From: Verrucomicrobiota bacterium
GTDB lineage: Bacteria; Verrucomicrobiota; Verrucomicrobiia; Chthoniobacterales; Terrimicrobiaceae
Reading direction: 5' to 3'
Length of the DNA stretch: 64,000 bases
NCBI GenBank assembly: GCA_017305195.1
Contig: JAFKMU010000043.1
Location: 62,001-126,000 of the forward strand
In this document: positions 7,738 through 16,362 of the stretch, piece after piece
Layout of the letters: every line of letters begins with the position of its first letter
Numbering within the stretch: position 1 is the stretch's first letter
Program-made: the position numbers and the translations under genes
Notes under the pieces: model-generated
The model's database searches: none
What the model saw: only the letters and a program-made list of their open reading frames with translations
Told to the model about the DNA's origin: nothing

Positions 7738-10014
7738 TTAGAAGGACATCAGGTCCTGGCGGGCTGCGCTTTGGACTTTATTGAGGTCCTGAATGAGACT
7801 CAGCGTCCGCTCTTCCTTCTTCACCAGTTGGGAGATGTTGCCGGGATTCTGGTCCTCGAGGAGTTGGATTTCCGTGAGCAGCATCTGGGCGGAGTTAATG
7901 ACCGAGGCGAGCTGGCGCATGGAATCCTTGTCCGTTCGGTTTTCCTTCGTGACCTGGCGGTAGTACTCGATCTGACGCTCCAGCCAGCGGGTTGCTTCGT
8001 CGATCGCGGCTGCTCCGCCAACGAGCCGGCCCTGCGGCGTGAAGGCGGGCGGAGTCGGTTCGTTGGATCGCAATGGGATCACACTTTGAGGCACCTCGGC
8101 GATGCCGGGCGAGCTCATACGGTTGGTGATGATCGTGGGGGTGATGAAGATGATGAGGTTCTTCTTGCTGCGGGAGCGACCCTTGGCCTTGAACAGCTCT
8201 CCGATGCCGGGGATGTCCCGGAGGAACGGTACGCCATTGCGGGCGTAATCGTCGAAGGCTTGTTCCAGGCCGCCAACGGCGAGGGTGTATCCCGAGTCAA
8301 CTTGTAGGGCGGCATTGTAGATGCGCGATGAGGCGATGGGATAGGAGTTGCCCTGGATGGTGGTCGTGCCGACGATCGAGGAAATCGTGATGGCAACGTT
8401 CAACACAACCGAGTTATCGGGCATCGTCTTGGGCAGGATGTTGATGATGGTTCCGATCGGCAGGTACTCCACCTCGGCTGTCGTGGTGCCTCCGACACCG
8501 GGCGTGACGGACGACGACGAGGCGAGCACCGGCTGGTTGACCACACTGCGGATGACGACCTCCCGGTTGTTAATGGTCAGCACCCGGGGGTATTGTACCG
8601 TGGTGGTTTGGTTGTCGCTCAGGAAGGCTCCCAGCGCGACAGACACATCATGCACCGAGAGCACCGCCGAGTAGGGCATGGCCGCCGATACTGTGTAGTC
8701 CTTGTTGTAGGTGGAGTAATTGTAAGGAGATTCTCCGGATGGAAGCTGGCCGGACTGACGGGCGTTCTGGTCGGTGGTATCGATGTTGATCGATCCGCTG
8801 GGCGACGCCTGAATGTTCGTCAGGGACACGTCAAACCCGCCCTGGAGCGTCCCGGCCCAGTTGATACCGAGCTCTTTGGATGGGTCTTTGGTGGTCTCAA
8901 AAAACTTCACCTCGATGCCGATGAGCGCCTGGGGACGGTCGACAGCGCTGAGGTATCCCTCGACCCACTGGTGCTGCTGGCGTGTCGCGATGACGTAAAC
9001 GGTGCCGGAATCCCCGTTGTAAATCACCTGAGGGCCGGTATCCCCCCCGGAATTCGCGGCAAGTTGACTGCCGGGAGCTATGGCCGAAGGAGTGGTCTGC
9101 AGGGTGCCGAAGTTTTCGACGCTGGCCTCGCCGGCTTGCGTGGCCGATACGGAACTCGTCGGGATGCCGAGCAGGGACTTGATCTGGTCGATGATCTTCG
9201 GCGTCTCCACTTTAAAGACCGTGGTGGCGCCTTGCATATTGATATCGCCGATGCCCATGCCGCTGGACGAACTGGAGCTGGAGTTGGCGCTGCCGCCGGT
9301 GGTGCCGTTGCCGCCCTCATACTTGACGTTGTCCTGAGGGTTGAACTTGATCTTGTAGATGCGTCCGACGAGTTCCTTTTCGTTCGTAGGGCGCATGAAC
9401 CAGACACCGTTCTCGTAGAAAATCGTCACGCCATTGGCCTTGGCCACGGTTTCCAACGTGCGGAACGGACTGGCTTTGAGGGTGAACGTGACGAGCGTAT
9501 TCTCCGCGGCGGAGGACTCCTGCAAGGCGACGAAGGGGATGCCCGCGTCATCCGCGAGGAAGCGCAGGACGTCGCGCAGCGAGGCCCGGTCAAATTCGTA
9601 GAGCTTGGCCGGGGCATTGCGGAGCTTGGCCGCCATGGCGTTGCCCCAGTTGTAGTCGGGATAGACCTCGAAAGCAGGTGCCGGAATCGTCTGCGGCTGC
9701 AGGGGCACCGTCATCTGCGCGATCGGCGTAGCATTCACCGGCACGGCAGGCGTGGCAGCCACGACCGGGGCGGGGGCGATATTGGAGGGTGTCGGAACGC
9801 TGACCCGGATCGACGGCGGCTGAGTCGGCTGGGGCACGGGGGTCTGGGTTACGACCGCCGGGGGCTGCTGGGAAATAACGGTGGGCTCACTCTGCTGGGC
9901 TGCGGCGCCGTACATGCCGGAAAGCAACATCCCAATAACCATCGCAGATTGCTTGCCGGGGCAGGCAATCGCATTACGAGCCTCACGGGCAGAACGAAAA
10001 CACAGGCTCTTCAT
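7738..10014 (-). CDS. Type IV pilus / type II secretion secretin (PilQ/GspD-like)
   Basis: A 758-residue outer-membrane secretin that should form the exit pore for the pilus. It has an N-terminal export signal (VIGMLLSGMYGAAAQ region), a Pro/Val-rich linker to about residue 115, and an N0/STN-like domain (EFDRASLRDVLRFLADDAG near 135). A Ser/Gly-rich insertion follows, then the secretin domain with the signature VPFLRDIPGIGELF near residue 595 and KNLIIFITPTII. About 120 residues of coiled-coil-like sequence (WLERQIEYYRQVTKEN onward) follow the pore domain. The gene is divergent from the pilus operon. Whether it is PilQ or GspD by lineage cannot be told here; the neighbouring PilT favours a pilus. 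Confidence 0.9.
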   Translation of the reverse strand: MKSLCFRSAREARNAIACPGKQSAMVIGMLLSGMYGAAAQQSEPTVISQQPPAVVTQTPVPQPTQPPSIRVSVPTPSNIAPAPVVAATPAVPVNATPIAQMTVPLQPQTIPAPAFEVYPDYNWGNAMAAKLRNAPAKLYEFDRASLRDVLRFLADDAGIPFVALQESSAAENTLVTFTLKASPFRTLETVAKANGVTIFYENGVWFMRPTNEKELVGRIYKIKFNPQDNVKYEGGNGTTGGSANSSSSSSSGMGIGDINMQGATTVFKVETPKIIDQIKSLLGIPTSSVSATQAGEASVENFGTLQTTPSAIAPGSQLAANSGGDTGPQVIYNGDSGTVYVIATRQQHQWVEGYLSAVDRPQALIGIEVKFFETTKDPSKELGINWAGTLQGGFDVSLTNIQASPSGSINIDTTDQNARQSGQLPSGESPYNYSTYNKDYTVSAAMPYSAVLSVHDVSVALGAFLSDNQTTTVQYPRVLTINNREVVIRSVVNQPVLASSSSVTPGVGGTTTAEVEYLPIGTIINILPKTMPDNSVVLNVAITISSIVGTTTIQGNSYPIASSRIYNAALQVDSGYTLAVGGLEQAFDDYARNGVPFLRDIPGIGELFKAKGRSRSKKNLIIFITPTIITNRMSSPGIAEVPQSVIPLRSNEPTPPAFTPQGRLVGGAAAIDEATRWLERQIEYYRQVTKENRTDKDSMRQLASVINSAQMLLTEIQLLEDQNPGNISQLVKKEERTLSLIQDLNKVQSAARQDLMSF

Positions 10015-10034
10015 TGGGTTGGGCAGCAGCGTCT

Positions 10035-10053
10035 CCGCAGATTCAGTCTGCGG
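10035..10053. promoter_or_regulatory. Perfect inverted repeat upstream of the secretin gene
   Basis: CCGCAGA-TTCAG-TCTGCGG is a perfect 7-bp inverted repeat 21 bp before the secretin start, inside the 209-bp divergent gap. It may be an operator or a hairpin in the secretin 5' leader. Confidence 0.35.
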
Positions 10054-10140
10054 GATGTGAATAAGTAGGGGGTTGGCAGGCTATTTACCAGCCCAAAGTG
10101 TATTCGGATAGTCCAAAAATGAAGAGAATTTACGCATTCA

Positions 10141-10150
10141 GTTGCATAAA
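10141..10150 (+). promoter_or_regulatory. GTTGCATAAA element upstream of the pilus operon
   Basis: The 10-mer GTTGCATAAA lies 83 bp before the GTG of the large pilin-like gene. The same 10-mer recurs at 23386-23395, 91 bp before the first small pilin. The similar distance suggests a shared regulatory or promoter element. No convincing -35/-10 pair could be fitted around it. Confidence 0.35.
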
Positions 10151-10223
10151 CTGATTTCGACCCAAAGTGCTTTCATGGAGTTTTTTGCTGGCTTCTGGAA
10201 AAGGGAGGGATCATCATTGTTGC

Positions 10224-12704
10224 GTGAAGTTGGTGAAACCAGCGCCTTGTGTTTGGGCGTTTACCCTGGTCGAGATTCTTCTGACCGTGGCGGTGATTTC
10301 CGTTTTGACTTCGGCGGGATATTATGTCGCGACGACAGCCAAGGAAAATGCCCGGGAAAGCAAACTGCGGTCGGATGTCACGAATCTGAACACGGCGGTT
10401 CAACTTTATGCGGCTAACGGAGGAACAATCCCGGCCAATGCGACGGCCCAGCAGGTCCTGACCAAGCTGCAGACCCGGGCGTCGAGCACATCCGCTGCCG
10501 TCGCCATCGGCCTCTCTGGCAGCTTTGTCGACCCCCGGCTGACTCCGACGGAACAATCCGCGGAGCAAGCTGCGGGGAGCGAGCTGCGAGCCGTGTGGGT
10601 GCCTGCCTCCGCTGCTGGAGAGGCCGGGAGATTTGAGGTCGCCTCGACGGGGCAGGGAATACGAGAGTTCTCGCTGGATGAGAGCAGGACGGCTGCGGGG
10701 GCCTCGACTCCAGGGCCGGAAACACGGCAGCAGACGATGGATGCTGTATCCCTCGCCGAGTCGACGCCTCACTGGGTGTGGGGGGTATCGGATGCCCAGC
10801 CCTCGGCGCCCGATCTCGGAGCTACTGCCTCGACAAGTGCTGCGGCTGCTCCCTCGGCGACCCCGTCAAGCAGCGATCTGGCCCAGTTGAGTCCTCCGAC
10901 ATTCAGCCGGAGCGAGGGGTCTTACGACCTGGAGTTGTTTCCGATGGCGGATCTGTCACTGAGCAATCCCAACTCCGCCGCCTCCAAGATCTACTATCAG
11001 ATCGCTGGCGGGGCGCCCCAGGAATATACCGGCGGCAGTCTCCCGTCATTCCATCCGGATACACAGGTGACAGCATGGGTGAAATCCAACTCGGCGGCGT
11101 ACTCGGACAGCCCGATGGTGAACGCAACTTATGACAATCTGGTCAAGACGCTCAGTCTTTCCCTGACCGGGCCGACGAGCCTGACCTATCAGCAGGCGGG
11201 AGGGATGATGTTTGGCTCGACCTCGGTTGCCGTTCCGGTTGCCACCGCCACCGTGAGCCTGTCGGGCATAGCCTCAGCCTATCAGGGAACGTCCTATTTT
11301 GAGATTTACACCGGCCTAGGGACCACGACACCCGCAACCGCCAGTGGCGGGACCACCTCGGCGGCCATTGACCTGTCGATTTCCAACTGGGGAACCTCCT
11401 CGACATTGAGTGTGTCGGCGATGGCAAAGTCGCACAAAGAGGATTACTACGCCGATAGCCCTGTGCAGACGCTTTCCGTGGCAAAAACTCTGACCGCCCT
11501 GGCCGCGCCCTCGATCAGTCCGGCCACGGGCCAGCGCTCGGCTCTTGTGGCGGTGACCATTACGGCGTCCGGGACATTGCCTGACGGGTTTCAGATCTAC
11601 TACACGCAGGATGGTACGGATCCGGGCGCTGGATCAAGTGGCAGGCCGACCAGTGCGGCGGCAACCCTCCTGGCGCTTGGCGGAGGAACCAGCGGTACCT
11701 TCACTCCCGAATCGGGCGGGACTGGAGAGCTCACAGTGAAGGCCCGGGTCTACGGGCCTTCCGGGAAGGAAAGCTGGTTTACTCCCAGCAGCGTCGCCAC
11801 GGTTACCTATACATCCGCCTCATCTGGCATCCCCGAGGGCGCCCTGGTCGGAAACGCCTCGGTGAATGGGACATTCTATGGCTCGCTGATTTACACGAAT
11901 GAGAAGGGCAACCTGCCCAGTTACATCAACTTTAACAGCGGCTCTACGATTGCGCAGGGGAACGTGTATTTTCCAGGCCTGCCGAAGCTTGTTTTCAACG
12001 GGAGCGAGAGTTCGATCATCCTGGGGCGACAGTATAACTCGGACGGCACGGAGGTGGTCCCTGCCACTGATACCCGCCGCATCGTTGACCTTACGGGCGC
12101 GACGACGCCGGTATATCAAGTCACTTTTAACAACGGCGCTGTCGTCCAGGGAAAGGTCTATCGGCGGGCGACACCGCCCAACATGCCCACCGTGACGGCG
12201 CCTCAGAGCCCCACAAACAGTAATACCTATAGTCAGAACAGCGGCACTGCCACCATCTCGGCAACTAACTATGCGAACGTGAATCAAAATCACGGTACGC
12301 TGACCTTGACTCCTGGGAATTATGGTCAGGTGAATGCGAATGAAACGATCATCATCGGAGTGGCGGGAGCGACGACTCCATCCGTCTACAGTTTTACCTC
12401 CATGAACCTGAACTCCAATGCGAAGGTCGTCGTAGTGGGTCCTGTGATCGTGACCATGGCGGGTAACCTCACGCTCAATAGTGGAGTCACTATGGGAAAC
12501 TCGGCGAATCCAGATTATCTGCAATTGAACATGTACAGCGGGGACTTCACGATTAACAGCGGCGGTGCGGGCTACGGCAAACTCGTGGCTCCGAACAACA
12601 CGGTGAATCTCAACGGGACCTTCAACGGAAGCGTCGTGGCCAAGACTCTGACCATCAACAGCAATGGCGTGGCATTCACGCTGCCGCCGGTGATTTCGGG
12701 GTAG
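10224..12704 (+). CDS. Very large pilin-like protein with C-terminal beta-rich modules (candidate pilus tip protein)
   Basis: An 826-residue protein with a type III prepilin leader. The leader MKLVKPAPCVWA is followed by FTLVEILLTVAVISVL, with the conserved +5 glutamate (E17) and Ala rather than Gly before the cut. About 100 residues resemble a pilin head, followed by an Ala/Ser/Pro-rich stretch. Residues about 430-530 resemble a chitobiase-type C-terminal domain (FQIYYTQDGTDPG), and 535-826 is Asn/Gly/Thr-rich and beta-helix-like (TFYGSLIY, GNLTLNSGVTMG). Normal pilins have 130-200 residues. The GTG at 10224 follows the ribosome site AGGGAGGG at 10202-10209; a GTG at 10167 would lengthen the leader. 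It is the first gene of the pilus operon. The adhesin or tip role is inferred. Confidence 0.75.
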   Translation: MKLVKPAPCVWAFTLVEILLTVAVISVLTSAGYYVATTAKENARESKLRSDVTNLNTAVQLYAANGGTIPANATAQQVLTKLQTRASSTSAAVAIGLSGSFVDPRLTPTEQSAEQAAGSELRAVWVPASAAGEAGRFEVASTGQGIREFSLDESRTAAGASTPGPETRQQTMDAVSLAESTPHWVWGVSDAQPSAPDLGATASTSAAAAPSATPSSSDLAQLSPPTFSRSEGSYDLELFPMADLSLSNPNSAASKIYYQIAGGAPQEYTGGSLPSFHPDTQVTAWVKSNSAAYSDSPMVNATYDNLVKTLSLSLTGPTSLTYQQAGGMMFGSTSVAVPVATATVSLSGIASAYQGTSYFEIYTGLGTTTPATASGGTTSAAIDLSISNWGTSSTLSVSAMAKSHKEDYYADSPVQTLSVAKTLTALAAPSISPATGQRSALVAVTITASGTLPDGFQIYYTQDGTDPGAGSSGRPTSAAATLLALGGGTSGTFTPESGGTGELTVKARVYGPSGKESWFTPSSVATVTYTSASSGIPEGALVGNASVNGTFYGSLIYTNEKGNLPSYINFNSGSTIAQGNVYFPGLPKLVFNGSESSIILGRQYNSDGTEVVPATDTRRIVDLTGATTPVYQVTFNNGAVVQGKVYRRATPPNMPTVTAPQSPTNSNTYSQNSGTATISATNYANVNQNHGTLTLTPGNYGQVNANETIIIGVAGATTPSVYSFTSMNLNSNAKVVVVGPVIVTMAGNLTLNSGVTMGNSANPDYLQLNMYSGDFTINSGGAGYGKLVAPNNTVNLNGTFNGSVVAKTLTINSNGVAFTLPPVISG

Positions 12705-12760
12705 GGCGAGAAATGGTGCTTTTCGGACGCCCGGGGATTCCATAAAATAACCAGCTTGCC

Positions 12761-13822
12761 ATGCGTTTGCTTGACCTCCCTCCAGACTCGCCTGTTGCCC
12801 AGCGCATCAAGGAGCTGGCGACGTCTGCGTCGGTCAGTGACTTTTACCTGACCCCGCAGGAGAGGCTGAGCTACAAGTACAACGGTCAGCTGATTTACGA
12901 CGATATCGTCTTTGAAATGGCCGTGCCGGAGCATCTGGAGCCCGGGTGCGACGATAGCGCGATGGATCTTTTTGATTACCGCTTTCGCGTCAACCAGATG
13001 GTGACTCGCGGGCGGCTGCGCTGGGTGCTGCGTCTTCTGCCGAGCAAGATTCCCGCCCCGGAGGCAATCCGGGTGCCGACCTCGGCGATCAAGTCCTTCC
13101 TCGAGGCCAAGAATGGACTGTTCCTGATCTGCGGCGCGACCGGCAGTGGCAAGTCGACCACGATCGCCTCCATGGTGCTGCACCGGGCCAAGCGCCGGAG
13201 GGAGCATGTGATTTCCTTCGAGGACCCGATCGAGTTTGTTTATCCGGACGGGCTTCCGTCGCTGGTTTCCCAGCGTGAAATGGGGTCGGACGAGATCGAC
13301 TTCTCGATGGCCCTGAGGGCGGCTCTGCGCCAGGCGCCCGATGTGATCATCGTGGGAGAGATTCGTGACGGCGAGACGGCGGAGATCGCGCTCCAGGCGG
13401 CGGAAACCGGCCACGTCGTGGTGGCCACGCTGCATACCTCGTCGGCGTCCCAGACCGTGCAGCGCTTCCTGAAGCTCATTCCATCCGACCGGCTGGAGAG
13501 TTCCCAGGAGACGCTGGCGGACACCCTGCGGCTCGTCATGTGCCAGCGGCTGCTATTGGACGAGGGGCTGGGGAAGAGATTCCCGATCCATGAGGTGATG
13601 CTCCAGTATGATGGCATCATCAATGTGATCCGGCGCGGCGACTTCAAGAAAATCGACCAGGAACTCGAGACGGGCTGGAAGCGCGGGATGTTCAATTTTG
13701 AGAAGAGCGTCCAGATCCGGTCGGACGAGGGTTTCCGCAGCAGTTCCGGCATGTCGAAGGTCGGGAACTCCTGGGAGGAAATTGAAGAATATCTGGAGAA
13801 ACAGGTGGAGGTAGCGCCATGA
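12761..13822 (+). CDS. pilT: PilT-like pilus retraction ATPase
   Basis: A 353-residue secretion ATPase of the PilT group, which powers pilus retraction at the cytoplasmic base. It shows a short N-terminal PAS-like domain ending YRFRVNQM and VLRLLPSKIP, Walker A GATGSGKST (about 125-133), the Asp box SFEDPIEFVY, Walker B VIIVGEIRD, and a His box TGHVVVATLHTSSA. PilT proteins usually carry LHL near the N-terminus; here the equivalent reads SDFYLTPQ. The C-terminal AIRNLIRE motif of classical PilT is not seen. The next gene overlaps its stop by 4 bp (ATGA). Confidence 0.88.
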   Translation: MRLLDLPPDSPVAQRIKELATSASVSDFYLTPQERLSYKYNGQLIYDDIVFEMAVPEHLEPGCDDSAMDLFDYRFRVNQMVTRGRLRWVLRLLPSKIPAPEAIRVPTSAIKSFLEAKNGLFLICGATGSGKSTTIASMVLHRAKRRREHVISFEDPIEFVYPDGLPSLVSQREMGSDEIDFSMALRAALRQAPDVIIVGEIRDGETAEIALQAAETGHVVVATLHTSSASQTVQRFLKLIPSDRLESSQETLADTLRLVMCQRLLLDEGLGKRFPIHEVMLQYDGIINVIRRGDFKKIDQELETGWKRGMFNFEKSVQIRSDEGFRSSSGMSKVGNSWEEIEEYLEKQVEVAP

Positions 13823-14688
13823 CCCTGAAGGATGTCGTTTCGGTATTGAATTTTGCAGCATTCCGGCCGGAACCCGATGATCCGTCGGCCAGCTGGAGGA
13901 GGCGGTTTCCGACTCATCGCACGGTGCTGACAGGAGTGGGAAAGGCTTCGCTGGGATGGCGGGGGGTCCAAAAGAATGGTCGTTTCACGGAAGGCGGATT
14001 GATCCGCGGAGAGCTGAAGGACTTGATCAACCAGGCCTCCATTCAGATCAAGGACCTGGCGGATGATGGATGGTGCGCCGTTTCGCTGAACACCCGCTAC
14101 GTCATCAGCCTGGAAACGAATCTCTCCCGCCGCCCGGGAAGCGAGGATGTCATCAAGACGACCCCGCGCAATGTGCTGGGCGCGCGGTATGAGCGCGGCA
14201 AGAGGTACGCCGTCACGCATAACCCTGAGACGAACGCGAGCATCCTGCTGTCGACCGACGAGGACTACATCAAGAAGCTGGAAGGGATGCTGAAGGAGGC
14301 CGGTCTCAACATGGGGCGTGTCTGCTGCGGCTCCTATGTGCTGCTGCGCCACGCCCTGGCCGCGACGAACACGACGCGCAGTGGAGAAAAGACAGCGACA
14401 TGTTTCTACATCGTCTGCTGCATGGGCGCGGTGTGCGCCCTTGTGCAGGATCAGGATCGCTGGCTGGAACTGCGATCCCGCACGGATGTCTACGAGGACA
14501 CGCTCGACCCGGTGATCGATCTCGTGACGCCTTTCAAGCAGCGCGTCGCTCCCGAGAGCGAAATCGTCCTGATCTGCGACCAGCCGTATGATGGCCTGGC
14601 AGAGGCGTTGCAGGAACTCTTCGCCGGCCATAAAATCACGGATCTCTCCCAACCGGATCTGCTCTGGAGCCTGATCGCTCAGTACTAA
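13819..14688 (+). CDS. PilM-position pilus assembly protein (divergent)
   Basis: A 289-residue soluble protein with no clear signal peptide or membrane helix. It sits immediately before PilN-, PilO- and PilP-like genes, where PilM (an actin-like protein binding PilN) normally lies. No convincing actin-fold ATPase motifs can be read, so the assignment rests on position and size. A Cys-rich stretch (GRVCCGSYVLL, CFYIVCCMGAVC) lies near residues 170-215. It overlaps pilT by 4 bp and touches the next start by one base. Confidence 0.6.
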   Translation: MTLKDVVSVLNFAAFRPEPDDPSASWRRRFPTHRTVLTGVGKASLGWRGVQKNGRFTEGGLIRGELKDLINQASIQIKDLADDGWCAVSLNTRYVISLETNLSRRPGSEDVIKTTPRNVLGARYERGKRYAVTHNPETNASILLSTDEDYIKKLEGMLKEAGLNMGRVCCGSYVLLRHALAATNTTRSGEKTATCFYIVCCMGAVCALVQDQDRWLELRSRTDVYEDTLDPVIDLVTPFKQRVAPESEIVLICDQPYDGLAEALQELFAGHKITDLSQPDLLWSLIAQY

Positions 14689-15281
14689 TGCAAATCATCG
14701 CCAAATCGATCGACGATCTGAAGACGGAGCGCAAGGGGATAAGCCCTCCGCTGCCGCCGCTCTTTCGCCTGCTGCCGATGCTGTTTTACCTGACGATCGC
14801 CGCATCGGTCGGCCTCAATGGCATTTTCTTCCTGCGTCTCAGCCAGGAGGTGCAGAGGAAGGAGGCGGCGATCAAGCGCAAGGCTGATTATGATGCGGCG
14901 TTGAAGCAGGCCCAGACCGAGCGCCGCGACCTGGAAGGGGAAGCCAAGAAGGCGTCGGATATTGTTGCCTGGGTGGATACCACCCGGCCCCTGCAGCCAT
15001 TGGTCGTGGAGATCGCTCGCAGCATCGCGCAGGACTCGACGCTGGTTGAGTTGCGCCTCGAACGGGATGAGGATTCGCCAAATCAGGTCAAGGTCTCGAT
15101 GCGACTCAATAGTGACTCAACCCGGCAGCTCGATAGCACCTTGGAGAAGATCGCCGCCCAACGCTATCGCACCTACTCTCCGCAGCAGACCGTGAACGGG
15201 CAGGAGATCGACTACAAGGCAACCCTGCTCTGGCAGGACCCCTCCCGCCCTCAATCTGAACCCGCCAGCCCTTCGAAATGA
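14688..15281 (+). CDS. PilN-like inner-membrane pilus assembly protein
   Basis: A 197-residue protein with a short cytoplasmic N-terminus, one membrane helix (LLPMLFYLTIAASVGLNGIF, about 27-47), a coiled coil (about 55-90) and a small alpha/beta periplasmic domain. This is the PilN plan. PilN dimerises with PilO in the inner-membrane alignment complex and binds PilM through its N-terminus. Its start uses the last base of the upstream TAA and its end overlaps the PilO-like gene by 4 bp. The call is from topology and order. Confidence 0.72.
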   Translation: MQIIAKSIDDLKTERKGISPPLPPLFRLLPMLFYLTIAASVGLNGIFFLRLSQEVQRKEAAIKRKADYDAALKQAQTERRDLEGEAKKASDIVAWVDTTRPLQPLVVEIARSIAQDSTLVELRLERDEDSPNQVKVSMRLNSDSTRQLDSTLEKIAAQRYRTYSPQQTVNGQEIDYKATLLWQDPSRPQSEPASPSK

Positions 15282-15817
15282 ATAACAAGCACATAGCCTG
15301 TGTCATCGTCCTGATCCTGCTGCTTGGCTTGCTCCAGGTGACGAGCTGGATGAATGGGCGCATGGTCAAGATGCAAGGCGAGGCGGCCCGGGCCAGCCAG
15401 GCGGCTGATGTCGCCTCGATTCAACTCATGGGGGAGCAGCGCCAGTTGGAGGAGCTCAAAAAGAGCTCCAAGAAGCTGATCGATTTCCTCACGACTTGGC
15501 AGCCGTATTTCGACCAGACTGATTCGTCGCAAAGCGCCGAGTTGCGCATTTCCCTCCGCATCAAGCAGGACAACCTCGTCAGCCTCTCGCAACGCTACGA
15601 GGTGACCTCCATCAAAAACAACAAGTCGCTTCCGTATGTGATGCGAGCGCATCTTTCGTTTGAGGACAACTATGCGCGGCTGCTCAATTGGTTCGGGGCG
15701 ATCGAGACCGAACTGCCGACGCTAAGGGTCGCCAGCATCAAGATCGCTCCCGGCACGGGCGAGAGCGATCTCAAGGTCGATGCCATCCTGGAGCAGCCAA
15801 TATCCAGCACGCGATGA
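15278..15817 (+). CDS. PilO-like inner-membrane pilus assembly protein
   Basis: A 179-residue protein with an N-terminal membrane helix (IACVIVLILLLGLLQVTSWM), a coiled coil (about 28-75) and a C-terminal alpha/beta domain, as in PilO. It would pair with the PilN-like protein in the periplasm. ATGA overlaps of 4 bp join it to the genes on both sides, implying tightly balanced production. Confidence 0.72.
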   Translation: MNNKHIACVIVLILLLGLLQVTSWMNGRMVKMQGEAARASQAADVASIQLMGEQRQLEELKKSSKKLIDFLTTWQPYFDQTDSSQSAELRISLRIKQDNLVSLSQRYEVTSIKNNKSLPYVMRAHLSFEDNYARLLNWFGAIETELPTLRVASIKIAPGTGESDLKVDAILEQPISSTR

Positions 15818-16362
15818 AGAGAATTGTTTTGCTATCAATGTTCGCGGTGGGCTGCCTGGAGGCGCGGAGCCAGGAGATTGGGCTTCTGCCGCAGCAAAAG
15901 GCGTCGCTTACGGTGTCGTCGAGCGAAAGAAATCCCTTTGGGAAAAAACCTCCCAAGAAAGTCGAGCAGGGCAAGGCCGCCCCTGTGGAAAGTGAGGAAA
16001 GCAAGCTGCGGGACGTGATCAGTGAGCTGCCGCTGGCTGGTGTCGTGGAGGCGCGCGGCGGGGTGGCCGTGCTGCTTGGCTCGATCACGATACGGCAGAA
16101 TGACCTGCTGCCGGCGCTTATCTCCGGACAAACGGAGCAGATTCGCGTGATTTCCGTAACCTCGAAGGAGGTTCAGTTGGGATTTGTCGATGCTGATGGA
16201 ACGGCCAACAACCGGAAAATGAGGCTCTCTGTCGATATGACTCCTGCGGTGCGGTACAAGCTGGGCGGCAGCTCGGCCACAGCCGCAAAGGACGAGACCA
16301 AACAGGAGTCTGCTCTCGGAGGCGTATACAAGCGGGATGACGCCGCGCCCACCAATCACTAG
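15814..16362 (+). CDS. PilP-like periplasmic pilus assembly protein
   Basis: A 182-residue exported protein with an N-terminal signal (MKRIVLLSMFAVGCLEARSQ). A cysteine at about residue 14 may or may not be a lipid site. A basic/Pro linker (NPFGKKPPKKVEQGK) is followed by a compact beta domain (LPLAGVVEARGGVAVLLGSI). PilP proteins are small, link PilN/PilO to the secretin and follow pilO. A longer frame from 15688 is open upstream, but the ATG at 15814 overlaps the pilO stop by 4 bp and begins a signal peptide, so it is preferred. Confidence 0.68.
   Translation: MKRIVLLSMFAVGCLEARSQEIGLLPQQKASLTVSSSERNPFGKKPPKKVEQGKAAPVESEESKLRDVISELPLAGVVEARGGVAVLLGSITIRQNDLLPALISGQTEQIRVISVTSKEVQLGFVDADGTANNRKMRLSVDMTPAVRYKLGGSSATAAKDETKQESALGGVYKRDDAAPTNH

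Noticed and set aside
8593..10068. 491-codon open frame on the plus strand
   Set aside because: Antisense to the secretin; composition is Arg/Gly/His-rich with no domain.
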